From Ectocarpus siliculosus (taxonomy: Eukaryota; Sar; Phaeophyceae; Ectocarpales; Ectocarpaceae), in contig FN649726.1 in assembly GCA_000310025.1 (NCBI GenBank), positions 2,590,150 through 2,642,898 on the forward strand: 52,749 nucleotides of DNA, read 5' to 3'. Shown here in pieces: positions 38,543 through 50,528 of this stretch. Below the pieces are notes generated by a model. It was not told the origin of the DNA, made no database searches, and was given only the letters and a program-made list of their open reading frames with translations. Both the position numbers and the translations under genes were made by a program. Every line of letters starts with the position of its first letter. The stretch's first letter is position 1.

Positions 38543-41500
38543 ATGGCTCTCGGCTTCTTCCTTGCAACAGCAGTGGTAGCAGTAGCAGTAGTCTCCAGCG
38601 CACCAGTCGGCATCGGCGATGGAGCTGGCGTACGATTGGAGCACAAACAACGGAACCTGCAACAAGATGGTCCAGCTTCGAGCATGTTTCAACCAGATGA
38701 GCACGGGCTCAGCGTAGGAGCGCACAAGGACCAGAGCTTTGCCGCACCGGAGCAGGTTCACATTGCTCTGGCGCGGTCTGATTCGCCGGAGGAGTACGCT
38801 GTCACGGTTGCCTGGGTGACCTGGCCCAACACTCAATCGCGAGTGGCGTGGGGATCGTCCGTCGACAACCTCGGCAACATTGCAGACGGGACCTCAACTA
38901 GTGAGTCAAGGCCGTTACAGCTAACAGCTAAAGCAGTGTCAGTAGAGGCGTTACGCCCAGCCGCTGTCTTGTGCTTCTACTGCCGTACACTGCTGCCAGA
39001 AGGCAGCTTACTGCTTTTGGTAGATTAAGTTGGCCGCATGCAAGTCCAGCGAGTGCTGGTACAATATCCGTGGGACGCGCGAAGGCATTGATGTTCCCTT
39101 CGACGTTCACGTTCACGTGTTCACAACAAAAACAACAGGCTAGATCGTTTGCCGTGCGCCTTATCCGTGCAACACGTGGTAGAGTGGCGTGACGCCATTT
39201 CGGCCTTGAGCCTCCTGCTTCGCGCACGCGCACCAACTCTCTCTATTTACTGTTCTACTGTTAAAAGGCTGCATCGTTCTCGACTACAAAATGACCTACG
39301 CCGTGTACCACGGCCTGCAAAAGAGCAGACCACTTGTTGAAGAATGACCAGTCCTTCCTTCTGTACGACTATTATGTAGGGTATGAATTTTTGCTCAGCA
39401 AAAGTTCAGTGATGTAGATAGTTTACATGCGTAATGTACAGCATTATGTAGTTCATTATGTAAAGACCGTTGAGGTTTTGCACGAGGCTATCACCTCCTA
39501 ACCTCTGGCGAGTTTCGTCGGCGTTTGATCGTTTTAGTTGAGTTTTCCACCAGCAGCCGTGACGCGGCAACAAACTCCTCCACCCACGAGAAGCTCCCTG
39601 CCTCTGCAATAGCCTAGCCATGGCTACTGCTGAACTTGCAAACCCTCATGCGCTTGCCTCACAACTTAACATACACAATGACAACAGCAGTAGCCGCCGC
39701 AAAACAAAAATGTTCCGGCGTCTTTATATTCTTATATATGCTTACCGACCCCGTTCCCCTGCCGAACACGAACCGATCAGCCTACTCGGCCCGTCACCCG
39801 GGGCGGGCGGACTACACCAGCGGCTTCTTGCACTCAGCCACGCTGCAGGGCCTGGAGCCGTCATCGACCTACTTCTACTCTTGCGGCGACGACACTTTGG
39901 AGATGAGCTCTGTGAGGTCTTTCGACACACCGCCCAAGGTTGGCCCAGAGCAGCCTATCACCCTGGGCGTCTTGGGAGACTTGGGACAGACCGACGACTC
40001 AGCGTAAGTTCTGTGTTCTTGTTTTTTCGTTTTTTCGCGTATGAGCATTTAGAAGTTTTTTTCCTGTCTGTGTGGCCCCGCATCGGAGCTCTTGAGTTCG
40101 AGAGGCATGGATGGCCGTAGAGGGTAGTTTGGTACCTACGGACGATGCGTCGTGTATGGGATGACGAAAACGAAAATAAAATGCTTGACACTTTGTTGTT
40201 GCTGACAGCAGAAGCCGGTATTCTTTCCGCCCAGCGTGTGGCGGGTGTGGTCGCTTTTTTGCCGAGAGGGTGCAACTCCTGAGTGAATGCTGTGGCGGGA
40301 TGGCCTCTCAAAGGAGACCTTGCTTGTGTTCTCTATATGAACTAGGCAGAGAAACTAAATAGTGCCTGTCTACGCTCGGCAACAGGAAAGGCAAAGGTTT
40401 CAGGTGTGTTCTTGCCAAGACAGCATTAGCAACATTGTGCTAGCGCGCTCTTGTATTCTCGGGGCAGTGTCTCCATGGCGCGACCAACCCCCTCCGATGT
40501 TCACACGATTCTCATGTCTGGTTCGTGTCCTCCTGCCTCCTTGCTTTCTTCCTTCCTCCCCTTTGGCACCCCTCTGACTTTTTTTCTCATTTCTTGCCGG
40601 CCTTTCTTTTCTCGCTGGTCTTTGTGGCTTGTTGCCCGTGTCTGCTCTGCCCCCCAGCGCGTCGCTTGCGGCCATCGATGGCGACAATTCCATCGATCTC
40701 GTCCTCCATGCCGGTGACCTGAGCTACGCAGATTGTGACCAGGTGAGTCGGCCATGCCATACCCGCCTCTTGTCCTCCTTTTGTCCCATCGTACTACATG
40801 GCATCACTTGCTGTGTGCAATTAGTACTTTATATCTCAGATATCACCCCCAGGAAGGAATACGACTCCACCGAAATTCTGAAGTTCTTTTGGCTATTGTC
40901 CTATGGTTCGAGGGAGTGGAGATGGCCCACATGACCAAGCCGGGTGCCGTGTAATTTATCGTCTACTTGGAAGTATGTAGTAGCCGACCGTTATGTGGGT
41001 TCTGTCATGACGTTGTGTCACCGACCTTAACATCTTAACATCTCTCTTTCTTCTCTTGTCACTCGTAGCCGGTGTCACCCAGATTGACGTGACTGTGTTT
41101 GGTGGTAGCGTTGCCCCCCTTAGCCGAGCACCGCTACTGTCGTAGAGCAACCCTCCTTCGACTGCTGCCGCTCGATTTGGACGACATTGTGCCCCCATCT
41201 TGCCGAACGGTTTACTCCTACATAGTGTCCACCTAGATTAGCCCCGTTGTGACTGTTGTGTGTGTGTAGCATGCGCGCTCTGCCTTCTTCATTCCGTGCT
41301 TATCTCACGACACCTTCGCCTCTATGGCCACGCTCGCCCGCTGCGGGTGCTGCTTCCGTTGTCGGTCGGAAAACGAACAAAACAAACAAACCACCAGCCT
41401 CGGTGGGACTCGTTCATGAGGATGCTCGACCCCGTAGCGAGCCGCCTGCCGTGGATGGTCGCTGCTGGCAACCACGAGATCGAGACCAACGGCGCCTACC

Positions 41501-44500
41501 CCGGCGCCAAGCCTTTCCTGGCCTACGAGAGCCGCTTCCGGATGCCGGCGGTGGGAGCTCCGACGGACCTCGGGCGCGGGTGCGGCGCCGGCGGCGGTCT
41601 GGACGGCGACGGCTACCTCTGTGGCGAGGGTTGGGGCGCGGACGAAGCGGATGCCGCGGCGATCGAGGAGGCCGAGCGGCTGTCGTCACCGGTGGGTACG
41701 CGAGGAGGGGAAGGGGTGGCGGCCGGGAATACCGTGGGGGCGGCCGTGCGCCAGGCGGCGAGGGGAGTGCGCATGGCGTTCGATGCGACGGGGGAAGGGA
41801 GCGAGGACGAGCAGCCGCCGGTGTCTTGCTGCCCGTCGGAGTGGTCCGGGACGTACGACTACGGCAACAGGTGTGGTGCCCGGGGACGTGGTTTTCTTAT
41901 TTGCTTCTGTTCGTAGGCAAGGGGGATATGATTTTATGGTCCATCAGTCTTCGATTCGTTTTTTTTCTGACCCTCAAAGGTTGCTGTTGCTGTCGGTCCC
42001 TACTATCCTGAACGCACGGTTGACTGCCTACCGTACTGATGTGCGTTGTGCGAGTTGGACCATGTTCTACAGTATCGTTTGTTTTCTTGTTGTCTTTTTC
42101 TCGCACCCCGTGGCGATATGACCGATACAAGCGTGCGTACATGGATCAAAATGACTTCATTCTTGTCCTTTTTTGAGGCTCAGTCCTTTCTTCTCTATTT
42201 GTTACATTCGCGCGGGCGGCAATTGTGTGGTTCCGGTCTCTTTCTGGCTGTGCATAGCGGTTACATTTCTAGCGTGCGCCTCCCGCTTTCAGTAACGCTG
42301 ATTTGTTTTTCTTGTTTCCGCCGTCGTTTGTGGCCGCCTTGCCTTGCCCCAGCTTTTATTCGTTCGATGTCGGTCCGGTCCACGTGGTCGCGCTTAACCC
42401 GTACACGGCGACGGGCGAAAACTCCGTGCAGTACTCGTGGCTGCAGAAGGTGCGGTGAAAGACGGTCCATGCCACAGGGCGCCTCGTGTGGTGGCCACTC
42501 TTGCAGTCCTATGATGCGCTGCACTGGCCTTGTCGCAGCACAAGGGAGTTGAGGAGGCTAGTCGGCCCGTGAGAGCATGCTTGGGGACGAGAGCGTGAAT
42601 ACCGACCCTCACAATTGCCGCGAAGTTGCCCTATTTGAATGTGGCGCAAGTGCGTAGAGGTGTAGTTTGTGCCTACGGGTGTCGTTGTTTCCAACCTTGT
42701 AGCGGCCCGCCCGCGACTCAGCCCGGTGTAGTTCATACTCTTCCCGTGCCCACTTCCACTCTGCCCCCACGCACGATAACCCCAGCCTTTCCGGTGTACG
42801 CGCGCGCATCCTCCCCCCCGTTCCGTCCCTCCTCCCCGTCTTGCAACTCCTCATCTCCGACCATCTAACGTGTGCTTTTTATCTCGTCGTCGTCGCCCTG
42901 CTGACGTCTTTTTTTGGAACTGTTTGGCGGGCGGTTGGGTCACACAGGATCTGGAGTCAGCAGACCGCGCCCTCACGCCATGGTTGGTGGTGATGATGCA
43001 CTGCCCTTGGTACAACTCCAACCTCGCTCACCAGGGCGAGCGCCAGGCGGAAACGGCGATGCGCGCCATGGAGCCTCTCCTCCACCAGCATAAGGCCGCC
43101 GTGGTCATCACGGGGCACGTCCACGGTGCGTTGTCGTGTGTTGGTGTCACGAGCTGGCGTGGGGGGTGTATTATAGTGTAGTTTATGGTTCCGCCGCAAG
43201 TGCAAGTGTGTTGCTGCGCATTTCGTCCGGGGATATTCATTGTGCTCCCAGGATGTCGTGCAAAAGCGTGATGTGTGTGTGCAGAACACGCGCCACCGCG
43301 TGCGCATCTGCACACATGAAACCTTCGGGAACGCCTTCTCCTCTTCTTCGGCGACTGCCTTTTGGTGCAATGGACGGACCGCGACACCAACCGCCGCAAC
43401 AGCTGCAGCCGAAACCGTCACAGCCGACGCAGCCTTCGGGCAAGACGGGCAAACACCATCCAGGATCACCACCAGGCCAGCAGCAACCCGCCTCCGCAGC
43501 ACATCTTCAGTGCACCTTCAGAGCTGTTCATGACGACGAACCAGCCATCCTGCAGTCGACACCACTCAAATCACCGTACCAATCGGTCCGCAGTCTTGGG
43601 CCAAGTGAGGGCCAAACTGGAGTTTTCCTTGGTCCCACATGGCGCAATCATGTTCACAACATCAAACGCTCCCAGACAAGCAAGCACGTGACGATAGGTA
43701 CAGTACGGCATTCCCCGTCCGTCCTTGTGCCGTCTCCTAGGCTAGGCTCGATGATGTCCGAACACAGGCATAGAAACAGCGGAGGCGTGATCCGCTGTTG
43801 ATATGTCCTTGTTTGGCGAAACGTTGGTCGTTCTTCCTTTCAACGTCTCCTAGGCTCGATGATCGCCAAAAAGGAACACAAACAGCGGAGATGCTGTTTG
43901 TATTTCTTGTGGCGATCATCGAGCCTAGGAGACGTTACAAGGACGGACGACGAATGACGCACCCATCGTCGCGTGATTGTCTGGGAGCGCTTGATGTTGT
44001 GAGAATGGTTGTCCATGGAACAAGGAAAAATCCAGTTCGCTAGTCCTCACCTGGCCCCCAAGACTGCGGACCGATTGGTATGGTGATTGGAGTGGTGTCG
44101 ACCGCAGGATGGGTGGGTCGTCGTCATGAACAGCTCCGAACGTGTACCTGCAGACATTTTTGCCGAGGCGGGTTACTGCTGGCCTGGCGGTGGTCTTGGA
44201 TGGCGTTTGCCCGTCTTGCCCGACGGCTGCTTCGGCTGCGAGGGTTTCGGCTGTAGGTGCTGCGGCGGTCGGTGCGTGAGTGGCCGAAGAAGAATAGAAG
44301 GAGTTTGATGCCTAGATCAAAAACGGGATGTTTGGCGTGTGTGCTGCAAGCATCACGCTTTGCACAGTGTCCCGTTGATGAAATTATCGGGGAAGATGGT
44401 GTACTCCCCCACAGCGTGTTCACCGGTGGTTACTTGTCTGGGCATTGCGCTGTAGACATGTTATGTTCCCAAATGCGGCGGAATAGATTTCTGTTGCAGA

Positions 44501-47143
44501 ACTCCAGTTGCAGACCCCCCGCATGCTACTGAGGCAGATTTGGTTCATCACTCTGGTGTGTGATAAAACTGGCGTAGTGTGCGTGGTGTGTTGTGATTTA
44601 TCGCTCTCGCCAGAATTTTCTCCGTTGCCCCTCTGACCGTGTGTATCATTTGTTTCTGTGGGGACTTGCGAAGCTTTCGCGCGTGCATGCAAACACCACT
44701 CCAACATGTTTCGGTGTGGTACTCCTCTCAGATTCAGTCCATGCAGTCAGTGCTTCATGGGGGAGAGGCTCTAGGTCTAACCTGCCTGGAACATACCAGG
44801 ACGTATCAAGCCCCGTTCAGCGCGTTGAACAAACGTGACGAACCTTTAGTGCTGTTCCGAGCGCGAAATCCGTGGCACGGGTGCTTTTCGTGCTTGAATG
44901 TCGCGATCGAAACAAGAGAAATATCACTCATTTCGTCCGCCACAATGGTGCCGCTCCACAGCATATCAAAGCTGCCCTTTAACAGGCGGTGTGTGATCGT
45001 GATTCGTGATTCTTGATATGATCTCGTTGACGGGGTGGGTCTGCCCTCTCGCCGTGCTTCTCGCCGCTATTTCTCTCCGTCGCGTCCCCCCCCACCCCCC
45101 TGGGTAGCGTACGAGCGATCGCACCCGGTGGTGGACTTTGAGCTGGCCGAGGACGGGCCTATCCACCTCGTCGTGGGCGGCGCGGGAAACCGCGAAGGGC
45201 ACGCAGGTACGAAGGGAGGGAGGACGGAAGGAAGGGGAAAATGGTCGGTAGGTCAAGGGCGGTCGACCGATCGGTCGATGAAGCGGTTCGCCATGACGTT
45301 CTCCTGGACGTACACTTCAGTAGTGTCTGGAACAGTTTGAACGGCACGCTGTCCACGCAGGGCACGCACGAACGTACACGCTTTTTTCGTGTTGGGCAGC
45401 CGCCACGTTTTGGGGTGGTCTATGGTGGAAGACCGTACGACAACAGGGCAAAGTTACCCCGTTTGCTGGTCCGCCTAGTGCGTCGGCAGGTAGAGCGTTC
45501 TTCTGTACAGTTGAACGAGCCTCTTTGCTGCGTCAATAGCTTGGTCCTGGATAGAAAAGTTGGCCCTGTTTCGGCCAGCGACACGCGCCTCCGAGCGTTG
45601 GTCGCTACGAGGGCTCCGCGCGGAACTTGTGTTAATGGCCGCCTTGCCTGCCTCTCGTTCACTCTCTTCGCACGGACTGATTGCTCCGCGGATCGTGTGT
45701 GTTTGACGCCTGCTGGCGCGGTGTTGTTTTGGCCAAAGAAACCACACGCAGGCAGCGTGCTCATCTCACTACTTGTTCCTTTTGTGTATGTATTCAAGGA
45801 TAAGCTCAGAAAGTTGATTCTGTTGTTTCCAGAGAGGTGAGGTACAGACGAAGAGGAGCACGTCCACTGCTACCTAATTTTTTTGCGTATCCTGCAACGT
45901 CATTGCTGTTGTAGTCCGCCCGCTCAGTAATAATGGGAAGGTACGCCAGCTCCACTTGGAGATGCCATAGCGACGGCGATGACCAACGACCACGCGCTAG
46001 ACTAGGAACATGGATCTCGCACATGGAGGTACAAGAGCAGACGACGAAAACTGTCTGAAACGAAAAGTATTCGCGTTCCATCTACTGATCGTTTGGTTTC
46101 TGCTTCAACTTGTGTCTGCTCAGGTTCTTGTTCTCATGCTGTTTCTTCCCCCCGCTCGGATTTGACCCTGATGTGTTGCCCTTGTTCAGCCGACTTCTAC
46201 CCTAAGCCAGAGTGGAGCGCCTTCCGTGACGGAACAGTGTACGGCTCCGGCCGCCTCTCCATCCGGTCTTCTTCGCTGGCCTTGTGGGAGTGGACAGTGA
46301 GTCAGAACAATCCAAAGGGAAAGGGGTAACTTGAACCGGGACGATTTTAATCTACTACTATCACTAAGGATCCTGTTTTGCCCGTAGGTTTGTCTTATTT
46401 GTGACTGACTTTGCAACAGCGACGGTCTTCGTTGGAAACCGAGGCGAAAAAAAATTACTTGAGTATTTTCAACTCAACATTTGTGTCCAACGTCAGTGTT
46501 ACGGCAGCCGCGGGTAATATACTCATTGATTTGGTTATGTGATGGTTCACATGCCGGCAACTTTTTGTATTGAAGTCTAGCCCCATTTTGTGGCCCATGC
46601 GTCGTATGCTTTGTGTTGATAAAGCACAACAACAGCAGCTACTTCGAAAATCTTGAGGATTTCTCGCGATCTTTCTAGCAGGAAAGGCCTGAGTTCTCGA
46701 CCCAGGACAGGTGACCCTCCCAAGCACACGCGAACACACACACAGGGCACCCTCCTTCCTAACTCTCTGCGTAGAGACGGGCGTACGCGGCATGGCTCAC
46801 CGTCGGTTCTTGTACCACCACCTTGGGTTGCTGGTGTTTCCCCCTCTCCTTCTCCGGCGTATTCCAACAGGCTTCGACGAGAGACACCGCCGGCTTGCAC
46901 GACGTCGCCTGGGTCTCCAACCCGTTCTCGCCGTACACCCCAGGGGAGGAGGACGGGGACGCTTCGCCGCTGAAAGCGACGGGCAGAAGAAGCGACAACG
47001 GTGGAGATTCTGCCGTGTCTGCTTCCCACGAGAGGGATAACCATGACCAGGAGGGTGAGGATGTGTCTAGGACCCGGGAGAAGGCAGGCCTCCGCATTCA
47101 CGCCTTGCCCGAACGCCGCACACGGCGCGTGGCACGTGGCTGA
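38543..47143 (+). CDS. Secreted purple acid phosphatase, 9 exons
   Basis: Binuclear metallophosphoesterase expected to hydrolyse phosphate monoesters outside the cell or in the vacuole. Exons: 38543-38900, 39781-40003, 40658-40742, 41398-41870, 42353-42449, 42948-43125, 45108-45206, 46190-46296 and 46871-47143, phase-consistent, about 630 residues. The N-terminus MALGFFLATAVVAVAVVSSA is a signal peptide. A fibronectin-like N domain (EQVHIALA...VTVAWVTW, SRVAWGSS, YTSGFLHSATLQGLEP) precedes the catalytic domain. All five metal-binding blocks are present: GDLGQTD, GDLSYAD, GNHE, VVMMHCPWY and GHVHAYERS. An Ala/Gly/Glu-rich insertion of about 90 residues (within exon 4, after FRMPAVG) is unusual for plant homologues. 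The last exon adds a charged, probably disordered tail after WVSNPFSPY. Intron 6 contains a large inverted repeat. Confidence 0.94.
43258..44365. mobile_element. 1.1-kb inverted repeat (foldback element) in phosphatase intron 6
   Basis: Left arm at about 43258-43760 and right arm at about 43905-44365 are imperfect reverse complements. Shared landmarks are GTGCAAA(A)GCGTGATG, CTTCTTCGGC, CAGCCGAAACC, TCGGGCAAGACGGGCAAAC, GAGCTGTTCATGACGACGA, CCAATCGGTCCGCAGTCTTG and CGTCTCCTAGGCT. The centre holds a further perfect hairpin (43842-43936). The left arm is open in one plus frame with a Gln/Pro-rich reading (MDGPRHQPPQQLQPKPSQP), so it may carry a captured gene fragment. No transposase is present. 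Confidence 0.85.
43842..43936. repeat. Perfect 27-bp inverted repeat at the centre of the foldback element
   Basis: Bases 43842-43868 (beginning AACGTCTCCTAGGCTC) are the exact reverse complement of 43910-43936, separated by 41 bases. A related CTCCTAGGCTAGGCTCGATG copy lies just outside at about 43734. Confidence 0.92.
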
Positions 47144-48664
47144 TAGGTTCGTTCCCTGTTGGCGTGTGGTGTTTTTGACTACATACAGCGACTTTTTTGG
47201 TTTGCTGCTGTTGTTGCTGTTTCACTGGGATCCTGCTGCGTGGGTTTCCATCGTTTGGGGATGCAGCGCTCTCACTCTGTGTTGTTTTCTTGAGGAATAT
47301 TCCTAATTGTCTGTGTCGAGTGTTGTATAGTAACCCCACGTGGGACAGGCATTTTGGGGCCGATTTTGCCCTGCAATTTTGTACATATAAGAGGAGTGGT
47401 GCGATTTGTTGTGCGTTGGTTGTACTCAATCTTCGGGAGAATTGTTGCGGAGTTTCTCGTGTAACGAGTCGATTTCCCTCACAGCTCGTCCTTTGGCGCT
47501 CGTTCTCTAGGACTCGCCTGTAGAAGTCTGGTTTGTTTGTGTTTTTCGGGTGTTGGAGCAACCACTCAACCATTCGCAACGCAACGAGGGTCTCATCCGC
47601 GCCGGTATTTGTGTGGCGTTCTGTGTTTGGGGGCTGGGATTGCGCAGGCGTACGTACTCCAGACAGGAGTTAGGTCAAAGTGCTAAGACGGCCACCCTTT
47701 TGCAATTCTATACTTGTTGGTAAATCTATGTAGCCTGAGTTTGTCGTTTCTGTAGTAGCTGTCCTGGCCGGTCGCCCAGGTGTATACTGCTGTGTGTCCT
47801 ACCCGCTGGGTACCGCCACGTTCGCGTACCCGACATTTGCTGGGGGTCCAACGTCCCACGGTGTAATACCAGGTAGCATCCGGGTACCCGTCTAACATTC
47901 TGCTCATTTTTGGGCTTAAACACTGGCCACAGGACGCACTTTGGCCGCAAAACTTCGAGCGAACCAGAACTAAGTGCTGTGTGTCGTAGTATCGTTCCCG
48001 ATATTCCAAGCTCAGGTCGAAGTTCTGCCTCGCTCGCCTAACACGTACCGAATCAATTGAAACTACGTTGACAAACCCGAACAACGCGAGGCCGCGCTGC
48101 GAGATGCATTATTGCGCGAACATTACGGAGAGGAGGGTCTCTGGTTATTATATGCGTTTATTATATGCGTTCGTTCCAGTACGTCGCGTGGCCCGAAACA
48201 CTGCACGAGAGTAGCAGCTTTCTATAACCAATCGGCGATGAGAACTTTGGAATTTATCTGAGACTAGCTGCGAACTCTACTAAGCGCAAAGTAGAGGCAG
48301 ACAGACAGACAGAGACACGCCCTGGATACAACGATAGAAAGAAATCAGCTGCAGGAAAATCACCCGGCCGGCTCGAGGGAAGGCGCGAAAACGGTCAACT
48401 CCCAAGTGACTGGGAACAACAAATTCCGCAGGTCAACCAGGATTATCTATGTTGTATGGGTGTATCACGTGCCAGGCAGGGTCAAAGTCGCCGCAAGAAG
48501 TTTGTTACACCGCCAGCTAGTCTAGGTGCCTGTGTGGTTGGGGATATCCTCGAACGAACAAACACAAAACACACGGAAAAAAAAAAAAAGAAGAAACATG
48601 CACAGCTCGCAGGGGCTCAGTAGAATGGATGAGCCCGTGGGGGGCCCGACCGAGGACCGAGGAC
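47144..48664. other. Intergenic region downstream of the phosphatase, no gene seen
   Basis: Probably the phosphatase 3' UTR and the promoter of the next gene. Open frames of up to 170 codons exist on both strands, but none has conserved content or usable splice continuity. Confidence 0.4.
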
Positions 48665-50457
48665 ATGTGTGTGTGCAGTGTGACCACAGCTCACCACCGC
48701 AGCCTGCAGAAAGCCTCTCCGTTTCTCCCTTGCTACGGAGGCGTTGCGGCTTGCGTCGATAACCTCAGCAGGTAAGTGCATGTATGCATTACGTCGGATG
48801 GAAGCACGATCTCACAAGAAGGTTGGGTGGTCTAGAAGTTGTAAAGAGCGGCGAGATTGATTGCTGCTAAATAGCTTATTATAGCTTTACCGACCAGTGC
48901 AGGAACACACTCCTTGGATTCGCGTCGGAAGTATGCACGCAGCAGTGGTGTGGTTGCGATGCGAACATACGAGCAGTGGGATACCTTGCCCGTTATTCTT
49001 GGATTCGCGTCAGAAGTATGTACGCAGCAGTGGTTGCGATTTGATACGAACATACTCTGTAAGACGCGTGGGATGGATGTATACCTTGCCCGTAATACTG
49101 TACCAGGTATTACACCTTTAGGCTAGCTGCGTCGCTCATATATCGGGTCCGGAGCTTGCCATGTACTTGTATATAGCACCATCAGGGCGAACATGGGCCT
49201 TTTGTCGGGGAAGGACTACACATATGTACCATGTGAGATAGACCTACCTATCGTCCTATCATACGCTACAGACGTTCCCGGGAACACATGGATATAATAT
49301 TCATTGGGTACATGATTCTGGAAGACACCAAAACACACCCGACCTACAGTAGGGTTTGGACGCGGAAGTTGCGCGGAAGCGTGGACGATAGCCAATACCC
49401 CCAACCCCCGTCGAGATGTGCATGGAGTCTCCGCGCAACGCTGCTTCACACACGCAGCTGGGGGAAGGTACCAAAACCGCCTCGACCTGTGGTTGATGTT
49501 TAAGCTAGTAGTGCAGCATCATCATCTGTGTCCATGCGTAAACTCATCAACGTAAAACCACCAACATCTGAGGCAAACGTGTAAGGGGCGCGATCGTTCT
49601 TTGTTTTAACTCACAGCATTCCTCCCTGTTATTGTCACGGTGCCACCCAGCCCACAGCAGCCTCGAGACTCCTTCTCTCCCTTGGGTGGGGCTTGGATCT
49701 GACTGGGAAGGAACAGGCTCTCTCTCTTGTTGGCAACGGTCTTCTTCTTGGCTCGCGTGTCATCCACGCGGTGCATGGGGGGCTCGTCATGTCTGTTTCG
49801 CCGCAACTGCTCGCTCTCATGTCCGTCACCCCGACTCGGAGTGGCGGAGTCACCTCCTGGTCGATCCTCATGGACTTTAGGTGAGATCGGCAACGCTTGG
49901 CCTCTCAAGGGTGGGCAGCAGCAAGTGCATCAACAGCAGTAGTTTGCGCCTGCTGTGGTGCTGCAGGGTCAACCTGGCTGTAGGTTGTTTGCAGTACGAA
50001 CTCTTTAGGCGTGTGTGGAAGAACGTAGGCTTTGGCGGCCCCCCGCCCCCGCTGCTCACACACGTGCCTGCTCGGTTACCGGCTGCATCTGGATAGTGCG
50101 TGCGTCGAGCGAAAGGGGCCGTTCTTGCTACGGTTACGATGGCATGAGTAGGGAACCTGTGATGGTTACGACTATGCCATCTCTCCACAATACGTACAAG
50201 GGGCCATGTCATCTTGTAGAGTGCGTTCGTCCTGGGGGGCGGCATATATAGTAGGCAGTGTTGAGGGGAAATAGAGAAACGATCTGTGATGTTTTATTGT
50301 TTCCCGTCAACTTCACGTCTGTCGTAGGACCAACCCCACCACCGGAAATCCCCCACGCCAACCTTTGTGCACACGGTGGGGCCCCGCGGTCTGTATCATC
50401 TTTTGTCGCAAAGCATGCATGCAAAAGCGTGCGAGTGGTTTTCACTGGCACACCTCT

Positions 50458-50528
<71 letters not shown>

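Noticed and set aside
45241-45840. A 199-codon plus frame in phosphatase intron 7
   Set aside because: Low-complexity composition, an equally long antisense frame and no family resemblance. The flanking phosphatase exons splice around it cleanly.
49606-49908. Minus-strand frame of 100 codons overlapping the putative exon at 49617-49880
   Set aside because: The plus-strand reading continues in phase into the well-supported exon at 50709, so I favour plus, though not firmly.
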